From positions 62,001 to 126,000 of the forward strand of contig NZ_JBHZSP010000011.1 in assembly GCF_043643765.1 (NCBI RefSeq): a DNA stretch of 64,000 nucleotides. Direction: 5' to 3'. Positions within the stretch are counted from its first letter, which is position 1. Every line of letters starts with the position of its first letter. Shown one piece after another: positions 1 to 9,421 of this stretch. The notes beneath the pieces are model-generated. The model searched no databases. It was not told the DNA's origin and was given only the letters and a program-made list of their open reading frames with translations. Made by a program: the position numbers and the translations under genes. Origin of the DNA: Marinomonas posidonica_A. GTDB lineage: Bacteria; Pseudomonadota; Gammaproteobacteria; Pseudomonadales; Marinomonadaceae.

Positions 1-266
1 GTGGCACACCAAACGTAGGTGGCAACCCAGCAATCAGCCTTTACGGTCAAACGGTTTGTGCCATCGTCATGGCGGTTCTTGGTTTTGTGCCTGGCTACGC
101 TGTTTCTTACTTATTGAAGAAATTCAACATGCTACGCGTACCAGAAAACGTGGAAGTATTGGGTCTAGACGAGGTCGAAATCTTGGCTCACCCTTACCCA
201 GAAACCGTACCAGCTAAAAGCGGTACAACAACGAATGTCGGCGATCTAGAAGCGAAAGGAGCTTAA
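1..266 (+). CDS. Ammonium transporter (Amt family), C-terminal fragment
   Basis: The reading frame is open from the window edge, so this is the last ~88 codons of a gene that starts upstream. The visible part is one hydrophobic segment followed by a cytoplasmic tail. The tail contains LRVPENVEVLGLDEVEI, which resembles the LRVxEExExxGLD tail of bacterial AmtB proteins, the region where GlnK-type PII proteins usually act. The final ~25 residues (Pro/Thr/Gly-rich) are not part of the usual family pattern. Amt proteins move ammonium across the inner membrane. The call rests on a short fragment; another polytopic transporter is possible. Confidence 0.65.
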   Translation, partial: GTPNVGGNPAISLYGQTVCAIVMAVLGFVPGYAVSYLLKKFNMLRVPENVEVLGLDEVEILAHPYPETVPAKSGTTTNVGDLEAKGA

Positions 267-268
267 TT

Positions 269-433
269 ATGGGAACCTCTATTACCTCTTGGGAAAATGT
301 CTCAGCGTATTTTACCTTTGCTGATAATCCACTTGCCCTGATGTTATTCAGCCTAGGTGTGGCAGGCATCGTGGTAGGTCTGATTCGCTTTATTATGAAG
401 CACGAAGCAGAAGCATTTGATAATCACAAGTAA
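269..433 (+). CDS. Small single-pass membrane protein (54 aa) downstream of amt
   Basis: This 54-residue ORF starts 2 bp after the stop of the transporter fragment, so the two genes are almost certainly co-transcribed. An AAAGGAG-like Shine-Dalgarno lies at about 255-261. The protein has a polar N-terminus, one hydrophobic helix at about residues 21-43 (PLALMLFSLGVAGIVVGLI) and a short charged tail with KHEAEAF. There is no signal peptide cleavage motif. I do not recognise a family. The tight coupling suggests an accessory subunit or modulator of the transporter, but no function is shown. Confidence 0.6.
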   Translation: MGTSITSWENVSAYFTFADNPLALMLFSLGVAGIVVGLIRFIMKHEAEAFDNHK

Positions 434-512
434 GCAAAACACGTTCAATAAATGACGTTAACAAGTCGGCGTTGATATGAGCCAATAATACCTGACTCAT
501 TATTAAGCCGAT

Positions 513-556
513 AACAAAAAAGGCCTGATATTCCATCGAATATCAGGCCTTTTCGT
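513..556. terminator. Bidirectional terminator between the amt operon and purL
   Basis: An inverted repeat AAAGGCCTGATATT / AATATCAGGCCTTT with a 6-nt loop is flanked by an A-run on the left and a T-run on the right. It can therefore end transcripts from both converging directions. Confidence 0.9.
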
Positions 557-572
557 TTAAACCATTAGCGGC

Positions 573-3500
573 TTAACCTAACCATTTACGACCGTTTTGG
601 AACAAACGCAGCCAAGGTGCTTGCTCATCCCAGTCAGTTGGGTGCCAGCTATGCTGAACCGTACGATAAACACGCTCTGGGTGAGGCATCATAATGGTCA
701 CACGGCCATCTTCAGACGTTAATCCAGTGATACCTTGTGCAGAACCGTTCGGATTGAACGGATAACGCTCCGTCGCTTGGCCGTAGTTATCTACGTATTG
801 CAGTGCCACTTGTTGATTGGCTTGCAGCAGCGCTTGATGTGCTTCATCACGGTATTCTGTTTGACCTTCACCGTGTGCCACAGCGATTGGCAAACGAGAA
901 CCTTCCATACCTGCCAACAGAATGGAGTTGGATTTTTGCACTTCCACTTGCACCAAACGCGCCTCAAATTGCGCTGATTGGTTACGGACAAATTTCGGCC
1001 AATTCTGCGCACCCGGAATCAGTTCGTGTAAGTTAGACAACATCTGACAACCGTTACATACCCCTAAACTGAAGGTATCTTGGCGATTAAAGAAAGCTTC
1101 AAACTGGTCGCGAGCACGAGCATTGAAAAGAATCGACTTCGCCCAACCTTCACCTGCACCCAGCACGTCACCGTACGAGAAGCCACCACAAGCAACCAAA
1201 CCATGGAATTCGGCTAAATCAATTCGACCTGACAACACATCACTCATGTGAACATCAACAGGGGTAAAGCCGGATTTATGGAAAGCCGCCGCCATTTCTA
1301 CTTGACCGTTGACACCTTGTTCACGCAACACAGCCATACGAGGCTTCACGCCTGTGGCAATGAAAGGCGCCGCCATGTCTTCATTGTGGTCAAAGGTCAC
1401 CTTAGCAGACAGGCCAGGGTCTTTAGCATCCAACAGATTGTCGAACTCTTGTTGTGCTAATTCTGGGTTATCACGCATCGCCTGAATACGATAACTGGTT
1501 TCTGACCAGACTCGTTGCCAGTTAATACGAGTTTCTTCTAACAATGTTTCACCGGCCAAACGCACACGAATTTGATCATCGCCCGATAGCGTGGCAATCG
1601 GTGCAACCGCTACGCCTACCTTGGCATAAGCCGCCACAACCGCATCAACATCCGCTTGATTGACTTGAACCACTGCACCCAACTCTTCATTGAATAAGGC
1701 TGGCGCGACTTGCTCTGCAGAGTTAACCACGGCATCTAAATCAATGTTCAATCCTAAATGGCTAGCAAAAGACATTTCCGTCAAGGTTGCGAACACACCA
1801 CCGTCAGAACGGTCATGGTAAGCCAACAATTTACCTTCTGCGTTTAACGCTTGCGTGGTGTCGAAGAAGCCAGCCAGTGCGGCCGCATCATCCACATCTG
1901 GAGCCTGTTGACCTAACTTGTTGTATACCTGAGCAATAACAGAACCGCCTAGGCGATTTTTACCAGCACCTAAGTCAATCAATAAAAGCTGTGTGTCGGC
2001 TTTATTTTGCAATTCTGGCGTTAAGGTTTTACGAGCATCGGCAACCGGCGCAAACGCCGAAATCACCAAAGACAATGGCGACGTGACGGCTTTTTCTTGC
2101 TCGCCTTCCTTCCAAACTGTTTTCATCGACATGGAATCTTTACCCACTGGGATTGCAATATCCAATGCCGGACACAGTTCCATACCAACGGCTTTAACCG
2201 TTTGATAAAGTTTTTCGTCTTCCCCTTCATGACCTGCTGCGGCCATCCAGTTTGCTGACAACTTGATCTGGTTACGCTGAGTAATCTGCGCCGCCGCTAA
2301 GTTAGTCAAAGCTTCACCAACCGCCATACGACCAGACGCTGGCGCATCCAATAGAGCAACAGGTGTACGCTCACCCATAGTCATGGCTTCGCCTGTGTAG
2401 CTGTCTAGAGAAGACGTAGTGACTGCCACATCGGCGACTGGCACTTGCCAAGGACCGACCATTTGATCACGCGCCACCATACCCGTAATGGTACGATCAC
2501 CAATGGTAATCAGGAAGTTTTTACTCGCCACTGTCGGCAAACTCAATACACGCTTCGCCGCATCCGCTAAATCCACGCCCATTGCGGTGAAGTCATCACC
2601 CGCAATGACGGCTTTGGTAGCTTCACGATGCATCTTTGGCGGCTTGCCAAACAGCACAGACATTGGAAGATCTACAGGTTTGTTACCAAAATGGCCATCT
2701 TCTACCTGCAAATGCATTTCTTCTTTGGCTTCACCCACAATGGCAAACGGACAACGCTCACGCTCACAGATCTCACGGAACTCATCCACTCGATCCGAGG
2801 ATACCGCCATAACGTAACGTTCTTGTGACTCGTTACACCAGATCTCCAAAGGCGACATACCAGGCTCATCATTTAAGATCTTACGAAGGTCGAACGTACC
2901 GCCACGTTCACCGTCCTTGACTAGTTCAGGCAAGGCATTTGATAGACCGCCCGCACCCACATCATGGATAAAGCTGATTGGGTTCTTATCCCCTAGTTGC
3001 CAGCAACGGTCGATGACTTCCTGACAACGACGCTCCATTTCCGGGTTACCACGCTGTACGGAAGCAAAGTCCAAGTCTTCGTTACCATCAGACGAGGCCA
3101 TAGAAGACGCGGCACCGCCCCCTAGTCCAATCAACATCGCCGGTCCACCAAGCACGATAAGCTTAGCTCCTACCTTGATTTCATCTTTTTCGACGTGTTC
3201 ACGGCGAATGTTACCAAGACCACCAGCCAGCATGATTGGCTTGTGATAACCACGTACTTCTTCTTGTGAAGCACCTTGGATTTTTTGTTCGTAAGTTCGG
3301 AAATAACCCAATAGGTTTGGACGCCCGAATTCATTATTAAACGCCGCGCCACCAATTGGACCTTCGATCATAATATCCAATGGCGTGACGATACGGGCAG
3401 GTTTGCCGTAATGGCTTTCCCATGGTTGCTCGTAACCTGGAATTTTAAGATCAGATACGGTGTAACCGCTCAACCCGGCTTTGGGTTTTGAGCCAATACC

Positions 3501-4472
3501 CGTCGCCCCTTCATCACGAATTTCACCACCAGAACCAGTTGCTGCACCAGAGAAGGGTGAGATCGCCGTTGGGTGGTTATGGGTTTCCACTTTCATCAAG
3601 ATATCGATGTTTTCTTGACTAAAATCGTATTCACGAGAATCTGGAGAAGGGAAGAAACGACCCGCATGATGACCTTCCATCACCGCGGCATTGTCTTTAT
3701 AAGCAGACAAGGTGCCATGAGGATTATGTTCATGGGTGTTTTTAATCATCTTAAACAAAGAGCGCTCTTGCTCTTCGCCATCAATGGTCCAAGACGCATT
3801 AAAAATTTTATGACGGCAGTGTTCTGAGTTTGCTTGGGCAAACATCATCAATTCAACGTCAATTGGGTTACGCCCCAAAGCGACAAATGATTCAACCAAA
3901 TAATCAATTTCATCGTCAGCTAATGCCAGTCCTAAGCTTTGGTTTGCCTCAACCAAAGCGGCACGGCCACCACCTAACACATCAACACTGGTCATTGGAG
4001 CCGGTTCTGCATGTGAGAACATTTGCGCAGCGTCGCTCAATGCCGGGAGCACGCTTTCTGTCATACGATCATGCAACATGGCCGATAACAAGTCCAACTC
4101 TTCTAACGTCAGCGGTTGGCTACTGTGAATAAAATATTCAACACCACGCTCAACACGAGACACAGCGGCCAAACCACAGTTATGAAGAATATCCGTTGCT
4201 TTAGAAGACCAAGGAGAGATAGTGCCCAAACGAGGGACAACTAAAACGCTCTGATCAGACGATTGAATGTCTGCCGATTTAGGGCCGTATTCAAGTGCTC
4301 GTTGTAAAACAACCTCTTGTTCAGACGTAAGAGACTGATCATCAGCCAGTTCAACAAAATGAATAAACTGAGCATCAACGTCGGTAACAGACGGAACAGA
4401 TGCAGTCATATTCGCTAATAACTTTGCCTTACGAAACGCTGATAGCGCTGCGGAACCATGCAGGGTTAGCAT
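573..4472 (-). CDS. purL: Phosphoribosylformylglycinamidine synthase (large, single-chain)
   Basis: PurL converts FGAR, glutamine and ATP into FGAM in the fourth step of de novo purine synthesis in the cytosol. At 1299 aa it matches the single-chain gammaproteobacterial form. Domain order is an N-terminal PurS-like domain, two AIR-synthase-type ATP-binding halves (for example the MKVETHNHPTAISPFSGAATG region), then a C-terminal class I glutaminase. The glutaminase triad is visible: Cys1139 in GVCNGCQML, His1264 and Glu1266 in MMPHPE. The start MLTLHGSAALS matches the family N-terminus. The gene is transcribed alone, convergent to the upstream operon. Nothing unusual is seen. Confidence 0.98.
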   Translation of the reverse strand: MLTLHGSAALSAFRKAKLLANMTASVPSVTDVDAQFIHFVELADDQSLTSEQEVVLQRALEYGPKSADIQSSDQSVLVVPRLGTISPWSSKATDILHNCGLAAVSRVERGVEYFIHSSQPLTLEELDLLSAMLHDRMTESVLPALSDAAQMFSHAEPAPMTSVDVLGGGRAALVEANQSLGLALADDEIDYLVESFVALGRNPIDVELMMFAQANSEHCRHKIFNASWTIDGEEQERSLFKMIKNTHEHNPHGTLSAYKDNAAVMEGHHAGRFFPSPDSREYDFSQENIDILMKVETHNHPTAISPFSGAATGSGGEIRDEGATGIGSKPKAGLSGYTVSDLKIPGYEQPWESHYGKPARIVTPLDIMIEGPIGGAAFNNEFGRPNLLGYFRTYEQKIQGASQEEVRGYHKPIMLAGGLGNIRREHVEKDEIKVGAKLIVLGGPAMLIGLGGGAASSMASSDGNEDLDFASVQRGNPEMERRCQEVIDRCWQLGDKNPISFIHDVGAGGLSNALPELVKDGERGGTFDLRKILNDEPGMSPLEIWCNESQERYVMAVSSDRVDEFREICERERCPFAIVGEAKEEMHLQVEDGHFGNKPVDLPMSVLFGKPPKMHREATKAVIAGDDFTAMGVDLADAAKRVLSLPTVASKNFLITIGDRTITGMVARDQMVGPWQVPVADVAVTTSSLDSYTGEAMTMGERTPVALLDAPASGRMAVGEALTNLAAAQITQRNQIKLSANWMAAAGHEGEDEKLYQTVKAVGMELCPALDIAIPVGKDSMSMKTVWKEGEQEKAVTSPLSLVISAFAPVADARKTLTPELQNKADTQLLLIDLGAGKNRLGGSVIAQVYNKLGQQAPDVDDAAALAGFFDTTQALNAEGKLLAYHDRSDGGVFATLTEMSFASHLGLNIDLDAVVNSAEQVAPALFNEELGAVVQVNQADVDAVVAAYAKVGVAVAPIATLSGDDQIRVRLAGETLLEETRINWQRVWSETSYRIQAMRDNPELAQQEFDNLLDAKDPGLSAKVTFDHNEDMAAPFIATGVKPRMAVLREQGVNGQVEMAAAFHKSGFTPVDVHMSDVLSGRIDLAEFHGLVACGGFSYGDVLGAGEGWAKSILFNARARDQFEAFFNRQDTFSLGVCNGCQMLSNLHELIPGAQNWPKFVRNQSAQFEARLVQVEVQKSNSILLAGMEGSRLPIAVAHGEGQTEYRDEAHQALLQANQQVALQYVDNYGQATERYPFNPNGSAQGITGLTSEDGRVTIMMPHPERVYRTVQHSWHPTDWDEQAPWLRLFQNGRKWLG

Positions 4473-4586
4473 GTTGGTTATTGCCTCATTTGTAGTTTTG
4501 GGGGAAATGGTGCGGGTATTTTAAATCAATGAGGCAAATAGAGGCCAGCAGAGTCTGACTTTTCTGCAAAAAAAGGGGCAAATTAA

Positions 4587-5081
4587 TTAGGAAATGGGAG
4601 GATTTGACAAGTCTTTGAGCTTTTTCTTTTGTGCCCGACGATACTGAAAAAATCGCGTCAGCTGTTCTGACGCCACTTCGGCCAACACCCCACCCTCAGC
4701 AGTCACAGAGTGATTCAAAAAAGGCGCATCAAAAAACCGCCCTTGGCTCTCCACAACGCCACTTTTAGGCTCTGTTGTCGCATAGACAACACGACCTATA
4801 CGAGCATGAATAATGGCCCCAGCACACATGGAACAAGGCTCAAGAGTGACATAAAGAGTGGCATCTGGAAGGCGATAATTGCCTACGAGCTGACAAGCAT
4901 CTCGAATCGCTTGAATTTCAGCATGAGCCGTCGGATCGCATTTCGAAATAGGCGAATTATAGCCTTCTCCGATCACCTTGCCATTTTGCACAATAATGGC
5001 ACCAACTGGAATTTCGCTTTCGCCTGCGGCCTTTTCTGCTTGCTTAAGCGCCAACGCCATCCAGTCTTCTTCTGTCATCAT
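4587..5081 (-). CDS. tadA: tRNA-specific adenosine-34 deaminase
   Basis: TadA deaminates A34 to inosine in the anticodon of tRNA-Arg(ACG). The cytidine-deaminase fold motifs are present: HAE at residues 53-55 (zinc ligand and catalytic Glu) and PCSMC with Cys83 and Cys86 as zinc ligands. The length of 164 aa is typical. A GAGG Shine-Dalgarno lies 7 nt before the ATG at 5081. It lies next to purL, as in many gammaproteobacteria, and is probably expressed in the same direction. Confidence 0.95.
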   Translation of the reverse strand: MMTEEDWMALALKQAEKAAGESEIPVGAIIVQNGKVIGEGYNSPISKCDPTAHAEIQAIRDACQLVGNYRLPDATLYVTLEPCSMCAGAIIHARIGRVVYATTEPKSGVVESQGRFFDAPFLNHSVTAEGGVLAEVASEQLTRFFQYRRAQKKKLKDLSNPPIS

Positions 5082-5171
5082 TGATCTACCTCAATTGGTG
5101 TGCATTGCGTTTTACTCATTCTTCACCCAAACTCAATGAAAACCTATCAGTCGTACAAGGAGATAGCTAGA

Positions 5172-5588
5172 ATGCAAACCGTCGCAGATTTAATGGTTAC
5201 TAAGCTGATTACATTGAGAGAGAACGACTCTCTGGCGACCGCCAAAACCATCATGCAGGAAAAGAACATTCGCAACATTCCCATCACCAATGACAAGAAT
5301 GAATGCGTCGGCATATTAACTCAACGGGAATACTTGCGTCATGCCTTCCACCTTGTCAGCCAATTTGGCACTCAACAACTGTCCAAAAAAGAACAACAAA
5401 CACCTATTTCCAACGCCATGAACAAGGACATTTTAACCATCAGCCCAGAAATGCCGCTCGACACAGCGGCCGAATTCTTCATTGACAATAAGTATGGCTG
5501 TTTACCAGTGCTAGAAGACGACAAACTGGTGGGTATTTTAACCCCAGTCGACTTTGTCAAACTGGCTCATAAAATGCTAAACAGCTAA
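5172..5588 (+). CDS. Tandem CBS-domain protein
   Basis: The 138-aa protein is made of two CBS motifs (about residues 8-60 and 75-136), which together form a Bateman module that usually binds adenosine nucleotides. No catalytic or DNA-binding domain is attached. A longer in-frame extension to 5100 exists, but the AAGGAGA at 5157-5163 sits 8 nt before the ATG at 5172, so that start is preferred. Its stop overlaps the stop of the convergent cold-shock gene by a few bases. The ligand and partner cannot be told from sequence. Confidence 0.85.
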   Translation: MQTVADLMVTKLITLRENDSLATAKTIMQEKNIRNIPITNDKNECVGILTQREYLRHAFHLVSQFGTQQLSKKEQQTPISNAMNKDILTISPEMPLDTAAEFFIDNKYGCLPVLEDDKLVGILTPVDFVKLAHKMLNS

Positions 5589-5845
5589 TGGCCCACAGCC
5601 TGCTCATTAATGTCTTTTTGAACGGGCTGAGTCACACTATTTTCCACTTGAACATCCATCGCTTGTAAACCGAAATCTGTTTTCGTTAATACAAAGCTCA
5701 CACTTTGCCCCTTCTTAAGGGTTTTATGTCCAGTGCAAGAAATGGATTTATAATGTACAAACACGTCGGCATCCGCTTCTCGTTTAATAAAGCCGATGCC
5801 CTTCGCATCATTAAACCACTTAACACTTCCCGTCAGTCGTTGCAT
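5585..5845 (-). CDS. Cold-shock domain protein with C-terminal tail
   Basis: A single cold-shock OB-fold spans residues 1-68. RNP1 reads KGIGFI (15-20) and RNP2 reads VFVHY (28-32), so RNA/ssDNA binding is expected. The second aromatic position of RNP1, usually Phe, is Ile. An 18-residue tail extends past the normal ~70-aa family length. The gene overlaps the 3' end of the CBS gene tail to tail. Family assignment is firm; the cellular role (chaperoning RNA or cold response) is family knowledge. Confidence 0.93.
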   Translation of the reverse strand: MQRLTGSVKWFNDAKGIGFIKREADADVFVHYKSISCTGHKTLKKGQSVSFVLTKTDFGLQAMDVQVENSVTQPVQKDINEQAVGH

Positions 5846-5916
5846 TTAGATCGCCTCTTTTTTTATTTTTATTAAAGTAAGCGCGAAGTCAGGACACCGG
5901 CCCTGACCTCTCATTT

Positions 5917-8700
5917 TTATAGTGATTCTATGCTGGCTTTTTGATCTTCTAACTTACTGACCGCCAACTTAAGGTCATCACATTTCGCTCTTTCTTTTGC
6001 GACAACCGCTTCAGGAGCCTTCGCCACAAAACTCTCATTCGACAACTTACCTTCAATACGCTGTAGGTCTTTAGATGCCTTATCAATTTCTTTTTGCAAA
6101 CGTGCAAGCTCCGCATCTTTATCGATCAGACCTGCCATCGGCACCAAGACTTCCATATCACCCACTAAGGCAGTGGCCGACATCGGCGCTTCGTCGCCTG
6201 CATTCAACCAAGTCACTGACTCAAGTTTCGCTAATTTTTGCAAGAAGGTCAGGTTCGCTTCTAAGCGCGCTTTATCCTGCTCAGATCCATTACGGAATAA
6301 CACGGTTAACGGTTTAGAAGGCGCAATGTCCATTTCGCCACGGATGTTACGAACGCCAAGAATAACCCCTTTAAGCCACTCCACATCCGCTTCGGCTTGC
6401 GCATCTTTTTTCGCATCTTCCGCTTCAGGGTATTGCGCCAACATAATGGTGTCACCTTCAACACCTGCAAGCGGTGCGATGCGCTGCCAGATTTCTTCCG
6501 TTAGGAATGGCATCATTGGATGCGCCAAACGCAAGAAAGATTCCAACACACGAACCAAGGTGCGACGCGTACCAGTCAATTGAGCCCCAGTAGCATTCTC
6601 ATCCCATAGTACCGGCTTAGACAATTCCAAGTACCAGTCACAGTATTCGTGCCACATGAACTCATACAAAGCTTGTGCTGCGAGGTCATAGCGATGTGTT
6701 TCAAAGGCACGATTGACCGCATCTTCGGCATGCTGTAAGCGTGAGATAATCCATTTATCCGCCAGCGACAACTCAACCTCTACGCCATTTTGTCCACAAT
6801 CTTGTTCTTCTGTGTTCATCAACACATAACGTGTGGCGTTCCAGATTTTGTTACAGAAATTGCGGTAGCCTTCCAAACGGTTTAGATCAAACTTGATGTC
6901 ACGACCACCAGATGCCAATGAACATAAGGTGAAACGCAAGGCATCTGTACCGTAAGCCTGGATTCCTTCTGGGTAAGTCTCACGGGTATTTTTTTCCACT
7001 TTTTCGGCCAAACGAGGCTGCATCATGCCGTACGTACGTTTTGCCACCAAAGAGTCGATGTCGATACCGTTAATCAAATCCAATGGATCAATCACGTTAC
7101 CCTTGGATTTCGACATCTTGTCGCCGCGCTCATCACGAATCAAGCCAGTAATGTAAACAGTTTTGAACGGCACTTTATTGGTGAACTTCAAGGTCATCAT
7201 GATCATTCTGGCTACCCAGAAGAAAATAATGTCAAAGCCGGTTACCAAGACATCAGACTCACTGAAGTCCATAAAGTCTTGTGTTTCTTCCGGCCAACCT
7301 TGCGTCGCGAAGGTCCATAATGCGGATGAGAACCAAGTGTCTAAAACATCTTCGTCTTGTGTTAATTCAAGATCGGCTGCCAAACCGTATTTGGCACGTA
7401 CACTTGCTTCGTCTTTACCAACATATACTTTGCCGTCGGCATCGTACCAAGCAGGGATTTGGTGTCCCCACCACAACTGACGAGAGATACACCAGTCTTG
7501 CAGATCTCGCATCCAAGCAAAGTAGGTATTTTCCCACTGCTTAGGCACAAATTGAATGTCGCCATTTTCAACCGCTTCAATGGCAGGCTTGGCTAGACTT
7601 TCTACTGCCACATACCACTGTTGTGTCAAATAAGGTTCGATAATGGTGTTACCGCGCTCACCACGAGGCACTTTGAGTTTGTGATCCGCAACTTTCTCTA
7701 ATAGGCCCAGCGCATCAAAATCGGCCACCACGGCTTTACGAGCATCGAAACGATCCATGCCACGGTATTTTTCCGGTGCATTGTCGTTGATGGCGGCGTC
7801 ATCATTGAAAATATTGATCAACGGCATGTCATGGCGCTTACCCACTTCATAATCGTTAAAATCGTGAGCTGGGGTAATTTTCACACACCCTGTACCAAAT
7901 TCTTTGTCTACGTATTCATCAGCGATAATAGGAATACGTCGCCCTACTAGAGGCAACTCTATTTCTTTACCAACCAATGAAGCAAAACGCTCATCATCAG
8001 GCGCGACCGCCACACAAGTATCACCAAACATGGTTTCTGGACGCGTTGTCGCAACCACAATATGATCTTTACCATCAGAGGTTTTAACGCCATCCGCTAG
8101 TGGGTAACGGAAGTACCACATGAAGCCGTTTTCTTCTTCCGAGATGACTTCAAGGTCAGAGATTGCTGTATGTAAAACTGGGTCCCAGTTAACCAGACGT
8201 TGACCACGGTAAATAATGTCTTCGTCAAACAAACGGACAAACACTTCCTGTACCGCTGCCGACATGCCAGGGTCCATCGTAAAGCGCTCTTTATCCCAAG
8301 CGACAGAGTCACCTAACACACGCATTTGGTCAGAAATGGTGCCGCCAGATTGGCCTTTCCACTCCCAAACCTTGTCTAGAAATTTTGCACGACCCAAGTC
8401 ATGACGAGTGACATTTTGTGCCGCTAATTGACGCTCAACCACCATCTGAGTCGCGATGCCGGCATGGTCACAACCTGGTTGCCATAATGTACGACTGCCC
8501 TTCATACGTTCACGACGAATCATGGCATCCATCAAGCTATGCTGGAAAGCATGCCCCATATGCAGACTACCCGTGACGTTTGGCGGAGGAATCATGATCG
8601 AAAAAGGAGTGCCGTTGCCTTGAGGTGAAAAATAGCCACTCTCTTCCCAACGTTTATAAATAGGCTGTTCGATACTTTGAGGTTGGTAAGTTTTTTCCAT
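5917..8700 (-). CDS. valS: Valyl-tRNA synthetase
   Basis: This class Ia synthetase charges tRNA-Val. The HIGH motif reads HMGH (47-50) and the KMSKS motif is intact at residues 528-532 (DKMSKSKGN). A CP1 editing domain lies between them, and the C-terminal ~65 residues form the expected Lys/Glu-rich coiled coil. The length of 927 aa fits the family. It is the last gene of a pepA–X–valS series on the minus strand; in E. coli the middle gene is holC. Confidence 0.98.
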   Translation of the reverse strand: MEKTYQPQSIEQPIYKRWEESGYFSPQGNGTPFSIMIPPPNVTGSLHMGHAFQHSLMDAMIRRERMKGSRTLWQPGCDHAGIATQMVVERQLAAQNVTRHDLGRAKFLDKVWEWKGQSGGTISDQMRVLGDSVAWDKERFTMDPGMSAAVQEVFVRLFDEDIIYRGQRLVNWDPVLHTAISDLEVISEEENGFMWYFRYPLADGVKTSDGKDHIVVATTRPETMFGDTCVAVAPDDERFASLVGKEIELPLVGRRIPIIADEYVDKEFGTGCVKITPAHDFNDYEVGKRHDMPLINIFNDDAAINDNAPEKYRGMDRFDARKAVVADFDALGLLEKVADHKLKVPRGERGNTIIEPYLTQQWYVAVESLAKPAIEAVENGDIQFVPKQWENTYFAWMRDLQDWCISRQLWWGHQIPAWYDADGKVYVGKDEASVRAKYGLAADLELTQDEDVLDTWFSSALWTFATQGWPEETQDFMDFSESDVLVTGFDIIFFWVARMIMMTLKFTNKVPFKTVYITGLIRDERGDKMSKSKGNVIDPLDLINGIDIDSLVAKRTYGMMQPRLAEKVEKNTRETYPEGIQAYGTDALRFTLCSLASGGRDIKFDLNRLEGYRNFCNKIWNATRYVLMNTEEQDCGQNGVEVELSLADKWIISRLQHAEDAVNRAFETHRYDLAAQALYEFMWHEYCDWYLELSKPVLWDENATGAQLTGTRRTLVRVLESFLRLAHPMMPFLTEEIWQRIAPLAGVEGDTIMLAQYPEAEDAKKDAQAEADVEWLKGVILGVRNIRGEMDIAPSKPLTVLFRNGSEQDKARLEANLTFLQKLAKLESVTWLNAGDEAPMSATALVGDMEVLVPMAGLIDKDAELARLQKEIDKASKDLQRIEGKLSNESFVAKAPEAVVAKERAKCDDLKLAVSKLEDQKASIESL

Positions 8701-8829
8701 TATGGTGTCTTAAAGCTCTTTGTAATGTCGCGGTCAAAATTAATGGGGTGGAATTATACCCTGTCATAGCCAGATAAAGAACTATAGGGTTTGGTTTCAA
8801 TAAACATCCTACGAAAACAGCGTAATAAC

Positions 8830-9171
8830 TTAGTTTTCGTTTTTCGACTCAGTGGTCTGCATGACCTGAATCACTTCGGCCACCAATTCAGGCAAGCGCT
8901 TCTGCAAGACTGAAGTAATAGCCTGTTCTAATGCTTCTCGTGAGGCGTAATTGGAAACAGTAGCCTCAACCGAAGACTCAACTTGCTCAGTGACATCCTC
9001 TACGGAATGCACAAAATGCTCTTCCTGACTCACGCCATCTTCTTCTGAGTCTGGGTCCGTCACGACATCCATTAGAATAGGTATGTCGTCCTGATTACGC
9101 AGCGCAGAAATCAGCGTTTCTTCATCCGGCTCATGAGTTTCTTCATTTTGATTCGTCGCAAGATCTGACAT
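8830..9171 (-). CDS. Acidic protein in the holC position between pepA and valS
   Basis: This 113-aa protein is strongly acidic (Glu/Asp-rich from residue 8 to about 70). It ends in a predicted amphipathic helix, about residues 80-106, with the pattern ALEQAITSVLQKRLPELVAEVIQVM. It lies where E. coli and Pseudomonas carry holC (DNA polymerase III chi), but shows none of the chi fold or conserved aromatic residues. From memory, Pseudomonas has an additional small hypothetical gene between holC and valS, and this may be its counterpart with holC lost. The disordered acidic region followed by a short helix also resembles the architecture of polar organising proteins such as PopZ. Function unknown. 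Confidence 0.7.
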   Translation of the reverse strand: MSDLATNQNEETHEPDEETLISALRNQDDIPILMDVVTDPDSEEDGVSQEEHFVHSVEDVTEQVESSVEATVSNYASREALEQAITSVLQKRLPELVAEVIQVMQTTESKNEN

Positions 9172-9347
9172 ATAAAACCAATCGTTGAAATGCTAAATGA
9201 AATTGTTTGTGACCATATCAAACAGGCCACACAATCTCTCCACTTTCGCATTGAAGACCTCAAAAGTCTAGTCTGCCAAACACACAAACAACCAATGCAA
9301 ACTGCTCATTTGAAAACTAAAATCTTGATTCCTAATAGGTTTATCAA

Positions 9348-9377
9348 AAAAAAGCGGCGATAAAAATATCGCCGCTT
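9348..9377 (-). terminator. Rho-independent terminator downstream of pepA
   Basis: AAAGCGGCGATA / TATCGCCGCTTT forms a 12-bp stem with a 4-nt loop. On the minus strand it is followed by a T-run. It would separate pepA transcription from the acidic-protein gene and valS. Confidence 0.85.
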
Positions 9378-9421
9378 TATGATCATTAAAGCCTAGGTTT
9401 TTCTCTAGCAGAGAAAGTCGC

